This document shows positions 46,016 to 54,490 of a DNA stretch of 64,000 nucleotides, piece by piece. Numbering within the stretch: position 1 is the stretch's first letter; every line of letters begins with the position of its first letter. The position numbers and the translations under genes are program-made. Source of the DNA: Clostridium ljungdahlii DSM 13528 (lineage in GTDB: Bacteria > Bacillota > Clostridia > Clostridiales > Clostridiaceae); assembly GCF_000143685.1 (NCBI RefSeq), contig NC_014328.1:1550001-1614000 (forward strand). The letters are read 5' to 3'. The notes beneath the pieces were generated by a model. It made no database searches and was not told the origin of the DNA. It worked only from the letters and a program-made list of their open reading frames with translations.

Positions 46016-47044
46016 TTACACGTTTTCAGCAATATAGTAAATTAAATTTTCTGTATCCTCCCAGCCCAGGCATGGATCTGTTATTGACTTTCCATAAATA
46101 TTATCATTTACGTCTTGCTTACCTCCTACAAGATAGCTTTCAATCATAAATCCTTTAATCAATTTTTTTAGCGTAGAATTATATTTTCTACTCATTAATA
46201 CTTCTCTTGCAATTCTCGGTTGTTCCTTATAAAGCTTCATTGAATTTGCATGATTTGTATCTACAATAATAGCAGGATTTAATAATCCTTGTTTTTCATA
46301 TTCATTAGCAAGATAAGTCAGGTTTTCATAATGATAATTTGGAATGTTTCTGCCATAAGAGTCTACTGCTCCTCTTAAAACAGCATGTGCAAGAGGGTTT
46401 CCACTTGTTTTAATCTCCCAACCATCATAAATAAAAGAATGTCCAAGCTGTGCTGCTTTAATGGAGTTTAACATTACATGGATATCTCCACTGGTGGGAT
46501 TTTTCATTCCTACAGGCATGTCAATACCGCTTACAGTAAATCTATGCTGTTGATCTTCTACTGAACGAGCTCCAACTGCATGATAACTTAACATGTCTGA
46601 AAGATATTTATAATTTTCAGGATACAGCATTTCATCAGCAGCAGGCATATGAAATTCACTTAATGCTTTTATATGCATCCTTCTAATTGCTCTTATTCCT
46701 TCAACTAAATCTGGTTTTTTATGTAGATCTGGTTGATGAGCCATTCCTTTATATCCTTCACCAGTGGTTCTTGGCTTATTTGTATATATTCTAGGTATAA
46801 TGATAATACAATCCTTTACTTTTTCTTGAACTTTTGCAAGCTTTCCAATGTATTCGCAAACAGAATCTTCGTTATCTGCAGAACAAGGCCCTATTATAAG
46901 AAGAAATTTGTCATCTTCATTTTCAAAAATTTTTTTTATTTCAATATCTCTATTTTTTTTAATTTCTTTAATATGATTCGGCAGAGGCATTTCTTGTATA
47001 ATTTCCTGTGCTGTAGGTATTTTTTTAATAAATTCCATACTCAT
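46016..47044 (-). CDS. aroF: DAHP synthase, type I (AroG/AroF-like)
   Basis: 3-deoxy-D-arabino-heptulosonate 7-phosphate synthase, the first step to aromatic amino acids (PEP + erythrose 4-phosphate). 342 residues, standard for the AroFGH class. Motifs: LLIIGPCSADN, PRIYTNKPRTTGEGYKG, GARSVEDQQHR, PVGMKNPTSGD, VDTNHANS. Metal ligands are the Cys of GPCS, the His of DTNHAN and later Glu/Asp. The N-terminal arm typical of feedback-sensitive forms is present. A consensus promoter lies upstream. It is transcribed alone. Confidence 0.92.
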   Translation of the reverse strand: MSMEFIKKIPTAQEIIQEMPLPNHIKEIKKNRDIEIKKIFENEDDKFLLIIGPCSADNEDSVCEYIGKLAKVQEKVKDCIIIIPRIYTNKPRTTGEGYKGMAHQPDLHKKPDLVEGIRAIRRMHIKALSEFHMPAADEMLYPENYKYLSDMLSYHAVGARSVEDQQHRFTVSGIDMPVGMKNPTSGDIHVMLNSIKAAQLGHSFIYDGWEIKTSGNPLAHAVLRGAVDSYGRNIPNYHYENLTYLANEYEKQGLLNPAIIVDTNHANSMKLYKEQPRIAREVLMSRKYNSTLKKLIKGFMIESYLVGGKQDVNDNIYGKSITDPCLGWEDTENLIYYIAENV

Positions 47045-47098
47045 ATTTTTAAATCCTTTCTTTAAGATATTTATATGATTTAAGTTTCAATTTATGTA

Positions 47099-47126
47099 AT
47101 TATATCATCTAGTTTTTTTATGTCAA
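47099..47126 (-). promoter_or_regulatory. Consensus promoter of aroF
   Basis: On the leftward strand: -35 TTGACA (47121-47126), 16-bp spacer, -10 TATAAT (47099-47104). Both hexamers are perfect. Confidence 0.75.
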
Positions 47127-47133
47127 TATAAAC

Positions 47134-47170
47134 TTAAAGCTAAAATGCTATATTTGCACTTTAGCTTTAA
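47134..47170. terminator. Hairpin after the recombinase gene
   Basis: TTAAAGCTAAA-TGC pairs perfectly with GCA-TTTAGCTTTAA. It lies between the recombinase stop and the aroF promoter. There is no T-run right after it. Confidence 0.55.
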
Positions 47171-47182
47171 ATTTAGATATTT

Positions 47183-47782
47183 CTAGACCATTTCACTTTT
47201 TTCTTCAAGCTTGGAATACATTTTCTCCTGCTGCTTGGTCGTAAATTGAAAGTAAATTTCTGTATTAGTAACAGATCTATGTCCGAGCCACCATTGCAGT
47301 TCTTTTATATCCATATCGGACTCTGCTAAATGAACTGCTGTAGTATGTTTTAGAGCATGAAAATGATATTTACTCTTATCATGAATATTAGAGTAAGAAC
47401 AATATTTTTTCATAAGATAATCAAGAGTTTGCCTTGAAATAGGTCTATTTTTTTGACTTTTAAACAGAACTTCAGAGTTAGATGACAAATTGCTTTCATG
47501 TATATATTTATCTAATGCATCTTTTGTTTTCTTATCAAGTCTTATAGTATTATTGCAGCTGCCTTTTAGTCTTTTACAGTAAAGTTCGCCCTTTGAAGCG
47601 TTATAATCTTCCAATTTAATCAAAGCAATTTCAGATGCTCTTAAACCACATCTATAAGCAACTCTAAAAATTGCTAAATCTCTAACTGCATGTATATTAT
47701 CTAAATTTATGATAGCGTTAAAAAGGCTTTTTGTTTCCTCCTGAGTAAAATATTTTATTTTTTTATTACCAGTTCTTTCCAT
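47183..47782 (-). CDS. Short tyrosine recombinase (FimB-like size)
   Basis: 199-residue catalytic core of the lambda integrase family, without an arm-binding N-terminal domain. Active-site residues: Arg in CGLRASE (about 52), HALKHT in place of the usual HxLRH so the second Arg is Lys, His in LGHR (about 168), and Tyr in TEIYFQF (about 177). The Lys is unusual and may alter or weaken activity. AGAGGAAA lies before the ATG. Its size matches DNA-inversion enzymes such as FimB/FimE, but no pair of inverted sites is evident on either side. Confidence 0.8.
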   Translation of the reverse strand: MERTGNKKIKYFTQEETKSLFNAIINLDNIHAVRDLAIFRVAYRCGLRASEIALIKLEDYNASKGELYCKRLKGSCNNTIRLDKKTKDALDKYIHESNLSSNSEVLFKSQKNRPISRQTLDYLMKKYCSYSNIHDKSKYHFHALKHTTAVHLAESDMDIKELQWWLGHRSVTNTEIYFQFTTKQQEKMYSKLEEKSEMV

Positions 47783-47876
47783 TTAGTTTCCTCTTTTCAA
47801 AATAATTGTACAATATAAATATTTCGTCTAAATAAATAATAATGTAGATAAAAAAATAAGTCAAAATATTAATCAC

Positions 47877-49640
47877 ATGGTAGAAAATGAAGATTTACAT
47901 AAACAAATACGAATAGTGTTAAATAGTTATAGAAGAAAAATTATTTGCATAGATGAGGATTGTAAAATGTGTAGAAACGATAAATATAGTTTAAAAGATG
48001 ACAACGTGTATACATATGCACTTAATACAGGAAATGTTGGAATATGTAAATGGAATATAGATACAGGTGAAATGGCTATTTCCGAAAAAATAACAGGATA
48101 TAAATTTAATGCTATTAAAAGTATGAATGAATTTATTAATATTATAACTTATGAAAAAGACAAAATGATGGCAATACAAGATTTAGATGATTATATTAAT
48201 GGATCGCTAGAATTTTATCAAAGTACATTTAGAATAAAGACTAAATGTGGGGATATTAAATGGGTTCTGCTTAAGGGGAAAATATTTAAAGATGAAACAG
48301 AAAGTTCTGGTGTACTAGGTGTATTAATATTTAATATTACAAATATGAAGTTCTATGAGAGATGGGATAGTCTTACTAATTTACCTAATAGGAGATTTTT
48401 TTTAATAAAACTCAATAATTCAATAAAAACGGCTAAAATTCATAATAAAAGCGGCGCACTTATATATATTGATATCAATAATTTGAAAATTATAAATCAT
48501 AATTTTGGGCACCGCTTTGGTGATTGGATTTTAAAATCGTTTGCAAAATCAATTACTGTATTACTTGGTAAGCGGGGTGAATTATTCAGGTTAGAAGGGG
48601 ACGAGTTTGCAATACTAGTTTACCAATTTAATGATATAAAAGAAATAGAGAAAATGTGTAATAAAATTCATAAATGTTTAAAAAAGTCTTTTAAAATAAT
48701 GGGTAAAGAAATTTACATTAGTACAAGTTTAGGGGTAACTGTTTTTCCAGATGATAGTTCTGATCCAGATGAACTATTAAAGTTTTGTAATTTTACAATA
48801 TATAGATCTAAGGGTAAAGGGAAAAATGAGTGTACCTTTTTTGATAAACAAAAGGCACAACCCTATTTTAGAAAAATTTTAATTGAAAGTGAACTGAAGA
48901 ATTCAATTATTAATAACGAATTAGATATTTTTTATCAACCTCAAATTAATGCTTTAAATAATAAGATTATTGGTGTTGAAGCACTTTTAAGGTGGAATAA
49001 TAATAAACTAGGTAATGTACCTCCTACTGAATTTATTCCTATAGCCGAAGATAATGGATACATTGTTCAAATTGGAAACTGGGTTCTAAATAAAGCCTTA
49101 GAGACTGCTTGTTCATGGAAAGAAAAGGGCTATAAATTTAACACGATATCTGTAAATGTATCTCCGATTCAATTAAAAAAAAGTGATTTTAAGAGCAATA
49201 TATTAAACATATGTGCAAAGCACAATGTAGAACCTTCTTTGCTTGGAATAGAAATAACGGAAAGAACTTTAATTGAAATTGGAGAAGATAGGATTGAATT
49301 ATTAAATGAGCTTATGGAAAGTGGTATAAGCATTGCAATAGACGATTTTGGAACAGGATATTCTTCTTTGAACTATTTAATTAATTTACCTATTAATACA
49401 TTAAAAATAGACAAGTCATTTATTCCTAATATACATAATGATAAAAACAAAGCTGTAATTGGCAGTATAGTTAAATTATCAAAATATTTAAAATATAAAG
49501 TAATCACTGAAGGAGTGGAAACAAGAGAACAGTTAGATGAAATTGTTAGTTTAGGCTGTAATTTGATTCAAGGTTATTATTTTAGTAAACCGCTTAAAGA
49601 AAATAAAATTGAGGATTTATTAAAAAATCAAAGTAAATAG
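47877..49640 (+). CDS. PAS-GGDEF-EAL protein, likely c-di-GMP phosphodiesterase
   Basis: 587-residue soluble signalling protein. An N-terminal Cys-containing segment (CIDEDCKMC) and a PAS domain (about 45-155) lead into GGDEF and EAL domains. The GGDEF motif is altered to EGDEF (240-244), so cyclase activity may be lost. EAL (368-370) and DDFGTGYSS are intact, so hydrolysis is likely. No clear ribosome site precedes the ATG at 47877; an internal ATG near residue 31, with GAGGA upstream, is an alternative start. The MCP gene follows after 11 bp. Confidence 0.85.
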   Translation: MVENEDLHKQIRIVLNSYRRKIICIDEDCKMCRNDKYSLKDDNVYTYALNTGNVGICKWNIDTGEMAISEKITGYKFNAIKSMNEFINIITYEKDKMMAIQDLDDYINGSLEFYQSTFRIKTKCGDIKWVLLKGKIFKDETESSGVLGVLIFNITNMKFYERWDSLTNLPNRRFFLIKLNNSIKTAKIHNKSGALIYIDINNLKIINHNFGHRFGDWILKSFAKSITVLLGKRGELFRLEGDEFAILVYQFNDIKEIEKMCNKIHKCLKKSFKIMGKEIYISTSLGVTVFPDDSSDPDELLKFCNFTIYRSKGKGKNECTFFDKQKAQPYFRKILIESELKNSIINNELDIFYQPQINALNNKIIGVEALLRWNNNKLGNVPPTEFIPIAEDNGYIVQIGNWVLNKALETACSWKEKGYKFNTISVNVSPIQLKKSDFKSNILNICAKHNVEPSLLGIEITERTLIEIGEDRIELLNELMESGISIAIDDFGTGYSSLNYLINLPINTLKIDKSFIPNIHNDKNKAVIGSIVKLSKYLKYKVITEGVETREQLDEIVSLGCNLIQGYYFSKPLKENKIEDLLKNQSK

Positions 49641-49651
49641 GAGGAATCAAG

Positions 49652-51364
49652 GTGAAATTTTTTCAAAATATTAAAGTAAGAACAAAATTGATACTATCTT
49701 TTACTATAATGGCTCTATTAATTGTTGCAGCTGGTGTTACAGGTACAACGTCATTAAAGAAAGTAAGTGTAAATTCTGAAGAGATGTACAGTAATAGATT
49801 GCAGAGTGTTTATATGCTTACAGACATGAAACAAAATTTAACAGAAATAAAAAGTGATATGCTGCAATTGGTTTATGTGAAAGATGCTTCAAAAAAAAGC
49901 GATTTAGAAAAGGATATCCAAATAAATAAGGACGAAGATAATAAATATATTGAGAATTATGAAAAGCTTACTAAAGATAACACAGAAAAACAAATGTGGG
50001 CTGAATTTAAAAGTTATTCTAGTAAGTATATAACTTTAAGGGAAAACACTATTAAGCTTATTGATGCAGGAAATTTTGATGAGGCAGCTAAACAATATGA
50101 TCAGATAGGAACTACAAGAGATGCTATGTTTTCAAGTCTTAATAAGCTAATTAGTTTAAATAATGACAATGCAAAAATCAAAAATTCAAGTAACCATTCT
50201 GAATTTTTAAACAGCAATAAAATTATGACTATACTAATGATAGCTGGACTAATATTTGCGATAGGCTTAGTATTATTGCTAAATTCATGCATAGCAGGCC
50301 CTTTGGAATTAGCTGTAGAAAATATAAAAGTTATAGCCAAAGGAGATTTTACTACAGTTGTACCACTTGGACGTAAAGATGAAATAGGAGAACTTGCCGA
50401 TGTAGTATATATGATGCAGAAAGATTTAACTGAGTTAATTAAAGGAATAATGGCAAATTCACAGGAGATTAGTGCATCTAGTGAAGAACTTTCTGCTACA
50501 GTAGAAGAGTTATCGGCAAAAGCAGAGGAGATAGATGGTGCAGTAAAGAATATAACATCTGGAATTCAGGAAAACAGTGCATCATCAGAAGAAATAACAG
50601 CCTCTATTGAAGAAGTGGATTCTAGTATTAATGAACTGTCTGGTAAAGCTGCAGAAGGAAGCAATAATGCAAACCAATCTAAAGAAAGAGCTGTTAAAGT
50701 TAAGAAAAAAGGTAAGGATGCAATAAAGGAAGTACGAAACTTATATGAAGAGAAGAAAAATCATATGCTGCAGGCAATTGAAGAGGGAAAAGTAGTAGAT
50801 GATATAAAGATTATGGCGGACACTATTGCAGATATATCAGAGCAGACAAACTTACTTGCCCTAAATGCGGCTATAGAGGCGGCTAGGGCTGGGGAACAAG
50901 GCAAAGGATTTGCAGTAGTTGCAGAAAGGGTAAGACAACTTGCAGAACAATCTTCACAAGCGGTAACAGGTATTCAAGATACCATTGTAAAGGTTCAGAA
51001 TGCATTTAAAAATCTATCTGAAAATGGTAATGATGTATTAAAATTTATAAATGAAGATGTAGATCCACAATTCCAGGATTTTGGAAACATGGGAAGTCAA
51101 TATTATGATGATTCTGATTTTGTTAGCAGAATGTCTGAGGAAATTGCAGCTATGTCTGAAGAACTTACAGCCACAGTGAGTCAAGTAAGCAATGCAGTGC
51201 AGGATGTGGCAGAAAATGCGCAGGATTCTAGTGAACATTCAGAAGCAATAAAGGCAAGCATTGATGAAACGGCAAAAGCAATAGTAGAGGTATCCAAAAC
51301 TGCACAAAGTCAAGCGGAACTTGCTCAAAAACTTAATGAAATGGTTCAAAAATTTAAGATATGA
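49652..51364 (+). CDS. Methyl-accepting chemotaxis protein
   Basis: 570-residue transmembrane receptor. TM1 is at about 11-31, followed by an external four-helix bundle sensor (about 35-190), TM2 (about 190-210) and a HAMP domain. The signalling hairpin tip is [20 protein letters not shown], with [22 protein letters not shown] start with AGGAGG 7 nt upstream. It follows the EAL protein by 11 bp and is probably co-transcribed, tying chemotaxis to c-di-GMP turnover. A roughly 45-residue insert after the tip (about 445-490) is less usual. Confidence 0.9.
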   Translation: MKFFQNIKVRTKLILSFTIMALLIVAAGVTGTTSLKKVSVNSEEMYSNRLQSVYMLTDMKQNLTEIKSDMLQLVYVKDASKKSDLEKDIQINKDEDNKYIENYEKLTKDNTEKQMWAEFKSYSSKYITLRENTIKLIDAGNFDEAAKQYDQIGTTRDAMFSSLNKLISLNNDNAKIKNSSNHSEFLNSNKIMTILMIAGLIFAIGLVLLLNSCIAGPLELAVENIKVIAKGDFTTVVPLGRKDEIGELADVVYMMQKDLTELIKGIMANSQEISASSEELSATVEELSAKAEEIDGAVKNITSGIQENSASSEEITASIEEVDSSINELSGKAAEGSNNANQSKERAVKVKKKGKDAIKEVRNLYEEKKNHMLQAIEEGKVVDDIKIMADTIADISEQTNLLALNAAIEAARAGEQGKGFAVVAERVRQLAEQSSQAVTGIQDTIVKVQNAFKNLSENGNDVLKFINEDVDPQFQDFGNMGSQYYDDSDFVSRMSEEIAAMSEELTATVSQVSNAVQDVAENAQDSSEHSEAIKASIDETAKAIVEVSKTAQSQAELAQKLNEMVQKFKI

Positions 51365-51401
51365 AGTGATTTTGAGTCAGATAAATATTCCAAAAAAACA
51401 T

Positions 51402-51752
51402 TTGACAATCTCAAAGAAAAATAATATACTTTATAGCATAAACTGTGATGGAGAAAGAAATATTTAATCTATTAACTTAAGAGAGCTAATGTTTGGTGTA
51501 AGTTGGTGTTAATGAAAATATGCAAATCACTCCGGAGTTTCCAAGTAGAAAGGCTTTTGCCAAGTAAACGAGGACGTATACCAACGATATATGGTTAGGG
51601 TTTATTTTAAATAAAGTTTCTATTTAAAATTGACTTGAATTGAGAGGCAATTGGTATATCTAATTGCAAATAAGGTGGTACCACGGAAATATATCTTTCG
51701 TCCTTATGAACATAGTAAAATGTGTTTATAAGGATGAGAGATTTTTTTTATT
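51402..51752 (+). promoter_or_regulatory. T-box riboswitch (specifier ATC, isoleucine) with promoter and terminator
   Basis: Promoter TTGACA (51402-51407), 17-bp spacer, TATACT (51425-51430). Stem I opens with GGAG (51450-51453), which pairs with CTCC just after the specifier loop GCAAATCA. The specifier triplet is ATC at 51526-51528. GGTGTAAG forms the distal loop. The T-box TAAGGTGGTACCACGG is at 51671-51686. The terminator TCCTTAT/ATAAGGA with a long T-run ends at about 51752. Uncharged tRNA-Ile should allow read-through into the MFS gene. Confidence 0.85.
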
Positions 51753-51871
51753 CATTAAAATATGTGTAATAGGAAAGGAGGATAATTTAATATTAGAATA
51801 TTAAAAAAATTGGGGCAAATTACAATATAGAAATATGATTATACAGGAGTAAAAGAAGGGGGCTTTATCTT

Positions 51872-53188
51872 ATGAATATTAAAGGTAGTGTTACTAAAAG
51901 AAAATATTTAAATGTTATTTTGCCATTGTTTATAGCATCTATGCTGGCGTATATTGACAGACTCAATATATCCTATGCTGCTTTGACGATGAATAAAGAT
52001 CTGGGATTTACTGCACAGGTTTTTGGAATGGGAGCAGGAATCTTATTTTTCGGGTACGTAGTGTTTGAGGTACCTGGAACTGTATTTGCAGAGAAGCGAA
52101 GTCCAAGTAAATGGGTTGTTAGAATTATGCTTACTTGGGGCATAGTTACTGCTCTTATGGGTTTTGTGCATACGGAACTTCAATTTTATATTGTTCGTTT
52201 TTTAGTAGGAGCCGCAGAGGCAAGTTTTTATCCAGTTTGTTACTCAGCTATTGTTCCTCGTTGGTTTAATGCAAAGGAAAGACCTAAGGCACTTTCAATA
52301 CTTTTAACTTCAATGCTGGTTTCAAGTATTATTGGTTCTCCTTTAGCAGGCATAATATTAGGTATTGCAGCTTTTGGATTTAAAGGTTGGCAGATGTTGT
52401 TTATTTTAGAAGGAACTATGGCTTTTATTTATGGAATCATTCTTATTTTTTGGCTCAAGGATTCTCCTGAAGATGTCAGTTGGTTAACTCCAGAAGAAAA
52501 GAAGACAATAAGAGCAGAATACGAAAGAGAAATTGCTGTAAAAAATTCAATAAAGAAATATACATTATGGGAAGCCTTAAAAGATAAGACAGTTCTCAAA
52601 TTATGTTTTATATATTTTATGTGGGTTACAGGATTTTGGGGATTTGGATTTTGGCTGCCAACAGTACTCAAATCAGTATCAGGGTTGAGTAATTCTAGTG
52701 TCAGCTGGCTAATTATAATACCAATGACAGCAGCACTTATTGGGTTCATAATTAATGGTAATTCTACCTCAAAAACAGGAGAAAGAAGATGGCATATAGC
52801 TATTCCACTTTTTATTGGTGCTGTAGGTATGGCATTAGGAGCTTTGACTTCTAATCCTGTATTAAGCTTTATATGTACCTGTGTTACTGCCATTGGTGTA
52901 TATGTAGGAATGGGAGTATGGTGGGCAGTACCTACATCGTTTTTATCTGGTCCTGCAGCGGCTGGTGCTACTGGACTAATTAACTCCATAGGAAATTTAG
53001 GAGGATTTACTGGACCTTATTTTGTTGGATTTATAAAAACTAGTACAGGTTCTTATACAGCGGCATATATGTGTTTGGCCATATCACTTGTAATTGCAGG
53101 TGTTACCATGCTTACACTTAAGAAAAAGGTTCCAGCTGATATGCTAGAGCAGGGCAATGCTAAGCAAAACAAAATTGAACTAGGATAA
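51872..53188 (+). CDS. MFS transporter, anion:cation symporter-like
   Basis: 438-residue carrier with about 12 membrane helices. It starts YLNVILPLFIASMLAYIDRLNISYAAL, similar to ACS-family (tartrate/hexuronate-type) carriers. KDSPEDVSWLTPEEK lies in the central loop. The isoleucine T-box upstream argues for uptake of isoleucine or of a keto-acid or peptide precursor. AAGGGGG lies about 10 nt before the ATG. A terminator follows. Family is firm; the substrate is inferred from the regulator alone. Confidence 0.8.
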   Translation: MNIKGSVTKRKYLNVILPLFIASMLAYIDRLNISYAALTMNKDLGFTAQVFGMGAGILFFGYVVFEVPGTVFAEKRSPSKWVVRIMLTWGIVTALMGFVHTELQFYIVRFLVGAAEASFYPVCYSAIVPRWFNAKERPKALSILLTSMLVSSIIGSPLAGIILGIAAFGFKGWQMLFILEGTMAFIYGIILIFWLKDSPEDVSWLTPEEKKTIRAEYEREIAVKNSIKKYTLWEALKDKTVLKLCFIYFMWVTGFWGFGFWLPTVLKSVSGLSNSSVSWLIIIPMTAALIGFIINGNSTSKTGERRWHIAIPLFIGAVGMALGALTSNPVLSFICTCVTAIGVYVGMGVWWAVPTSFLSGPAAAGATGLINSIGNLGGFTGPYFVGFIKTSTGSYTAAYMCLAISLVIAGVTMLTLKKKVPADMLEQGNAKQNKIELG

Positions 53189-53201
53189 GCTATATAAAAA
53201 T

Positions 53202-53280
53202 CACTATCATTTATAATGAACTGATTCTTGTCAAATAGATAGGGATCAGTTCAAATTATATGATAGTGCTTTTGATTTTA
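53202..53280 (+). terminator. Nested hairpin terminator after the MFS gene
   Basis: CACTATCAT pairs with ATGATAGTG, enclosing GAACTGAT/ATCAGTTC, then CTTTTGATTTT. Confidence 0.7.
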
Positions 53281-53342
53281 AATATGAAAACATGTTGACA
53301 TCATATGATTACAAATGTAATTAGAGCAGCATATAAACTTTA

Positions 53343-53371
53343 TTGTCAATTTGTAGTATTTATTTTATAAT
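53343..53371 (+). promoter_or_regulatory. Promoter of the MORN lipoprotein gene
   Basis: -35 TTGTCA (53343-53348), 17-bp spacer, -10 TATAAT (53366-53371), about 80 bp before the start codon. Confidence 0.65.
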
Positions 53372-53448
53372 GTTAGCATATATGAAGATGTTTATGGACA
53401 AATTAAATCAATGACATTGGAAGGGCAACTTATTGTAGGAGGCACAAA

Positions 53449-54189
53449 ATGGCAAGAATAAGTAGAATACTTCTAATTTTAATGTTAGTATTGGCATTAG
53501 CAGGTTGTGAACAAGGTACTCAATCATCTAGCAATCAAGATAAAGCTAACAATGATAAGAAGATTGCATCAAAACAAAATAATAAAGAAGGAGCAAAGAA
53601 ACAGAAAGTTAAGTTTAAAACTGGTAATTATACTGGAGATATAATAAATGGCAAGAGGCAAGGGGAGGGTCAGTTTGTTTGGAATAATGGAAATACGTAT
53701 AAAGGTCAATGGAAGGACGACAAAATTTATGGACAAGGTGAAATTACATATGCTTCTAAGGATTATTATGAAGGTGATTTTGTAAATAATAAAAAACAAG
53801 GCCAAGGCAGCTTTAAATGGAGCAATGGAGATAGTTATACTGGAAAATTGGAAAATGATAAAATGAGTGGTAATGGAACTTATACATTTAAAAATGGTGA
53901 CACTTATACAGGAGAATGGAAAAATAATAATATAGATGGCAAAGGCAAATATACATATAAAAATGGGAATGTTAAAGAAGGAATTTGGGAAAATGGGAAA
54001 TTTATAAGATCTGATGAGTCAAATACACTTTCCAAAGGCAAATCAGATGTATTAGCAAATTCGAAAAATACAGTTTCTCAAAGTAATACTGCAGAGCAAA
54101 ATAAAATACAAGAAGTTCCTAAAATAGAAACAGCAGATGATGTGCCTCAAATTCCGCAAGTTGAAATTTTGACACCAATACCTTGCTAG
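53449..54189 (+). CDS. MORN-repeat lipoprotein
   Basis: 246-residue surface lipoprotein. The signal peptide ends in the lipobox LALAGC (Cys20). A Lys/Asn/Gln-rich linker follows. About six MORN repeats of 23 residues span about 55-195 (GxxYxGxWxxxKxxGxGxxxxxNG type). The tail is Ser/Thr/Pro-rich. MORN repeats bind lipids or proteins at membranes and occur in secreted bacterial proteins of unknown role. AGGAGG is just upstream of the ATG. It stands alone with its own promoter and terminator. Confidence 0.85.
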   Translation: MARISRILLILMLVLALAGCEQGTQSSSNQDKANNDKKIASKQNNKEGAKKQKVKFKTGNYTGDIINGKRQGEGQFVWNNGNTYKGQWKDDKIYGQGEITYASKDYYEGDFVNNKKQGQGSFKWSNGDSYTGKLENDKMSGNGTYTFKNGDTYTGEWKNNNIDGKGKYTYKNGNVKEGIWENGKFIRSDESNTLSKGKSDVLANSKNTVSQSNTAEQNKIQEVPKIETADDVPQIPQVEILTPIPC

Positions 54190-54294
54190 ATAGAAAGATG
54201 TGCAGTGATTTGAGTGTGTGTTTAAATAGTATTTCTAATGATTTTTATCATAGTTAAGTAACATCCATAGGTCTGTGTAAAATAGAATAGACGG

Positions 54295-54348
54295 GATAAA
54301 ATAAAAATTACTATAGGATTAAGTTCCTGTAGTAATTTTTATTCTATC
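54295..54348 (+). terminator. Terminator after the MORN gene
   Basis: ATAAAAATTACTATAGGA pairs with TCCTGTAGTAATTTTTAT around TTAAGT. AT-rich on both sides, so it may work in either direction. Confidence 0.65.
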
Positions 54349-54490
54349 TGGTGAAAAATGTTAGTGTAGAAGTTTAATAAATCTGATATACTTATAAAAA
54401 ATGTATTACTTTGATATAAAAATAAATGTAAAAACATACATACTTTTTAATGCAACAGCAGAATGTAAATGACTGTAAAGGAAAGGGGGC

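Noticed and set aside
47134..47170. Recombination site for the tyrosine recombinase
   Set aside because: A single hairpin without a second copy nearby is better read as a terminator.
51521..51560. GGC (Gly) as T-box specifier, from GAAAGGC at 51547-51553
   Set aside because: This lies beyond the closed stem. Pairing of GGAG with CTCC places ATC at 51526-51528 in the specifier loop.
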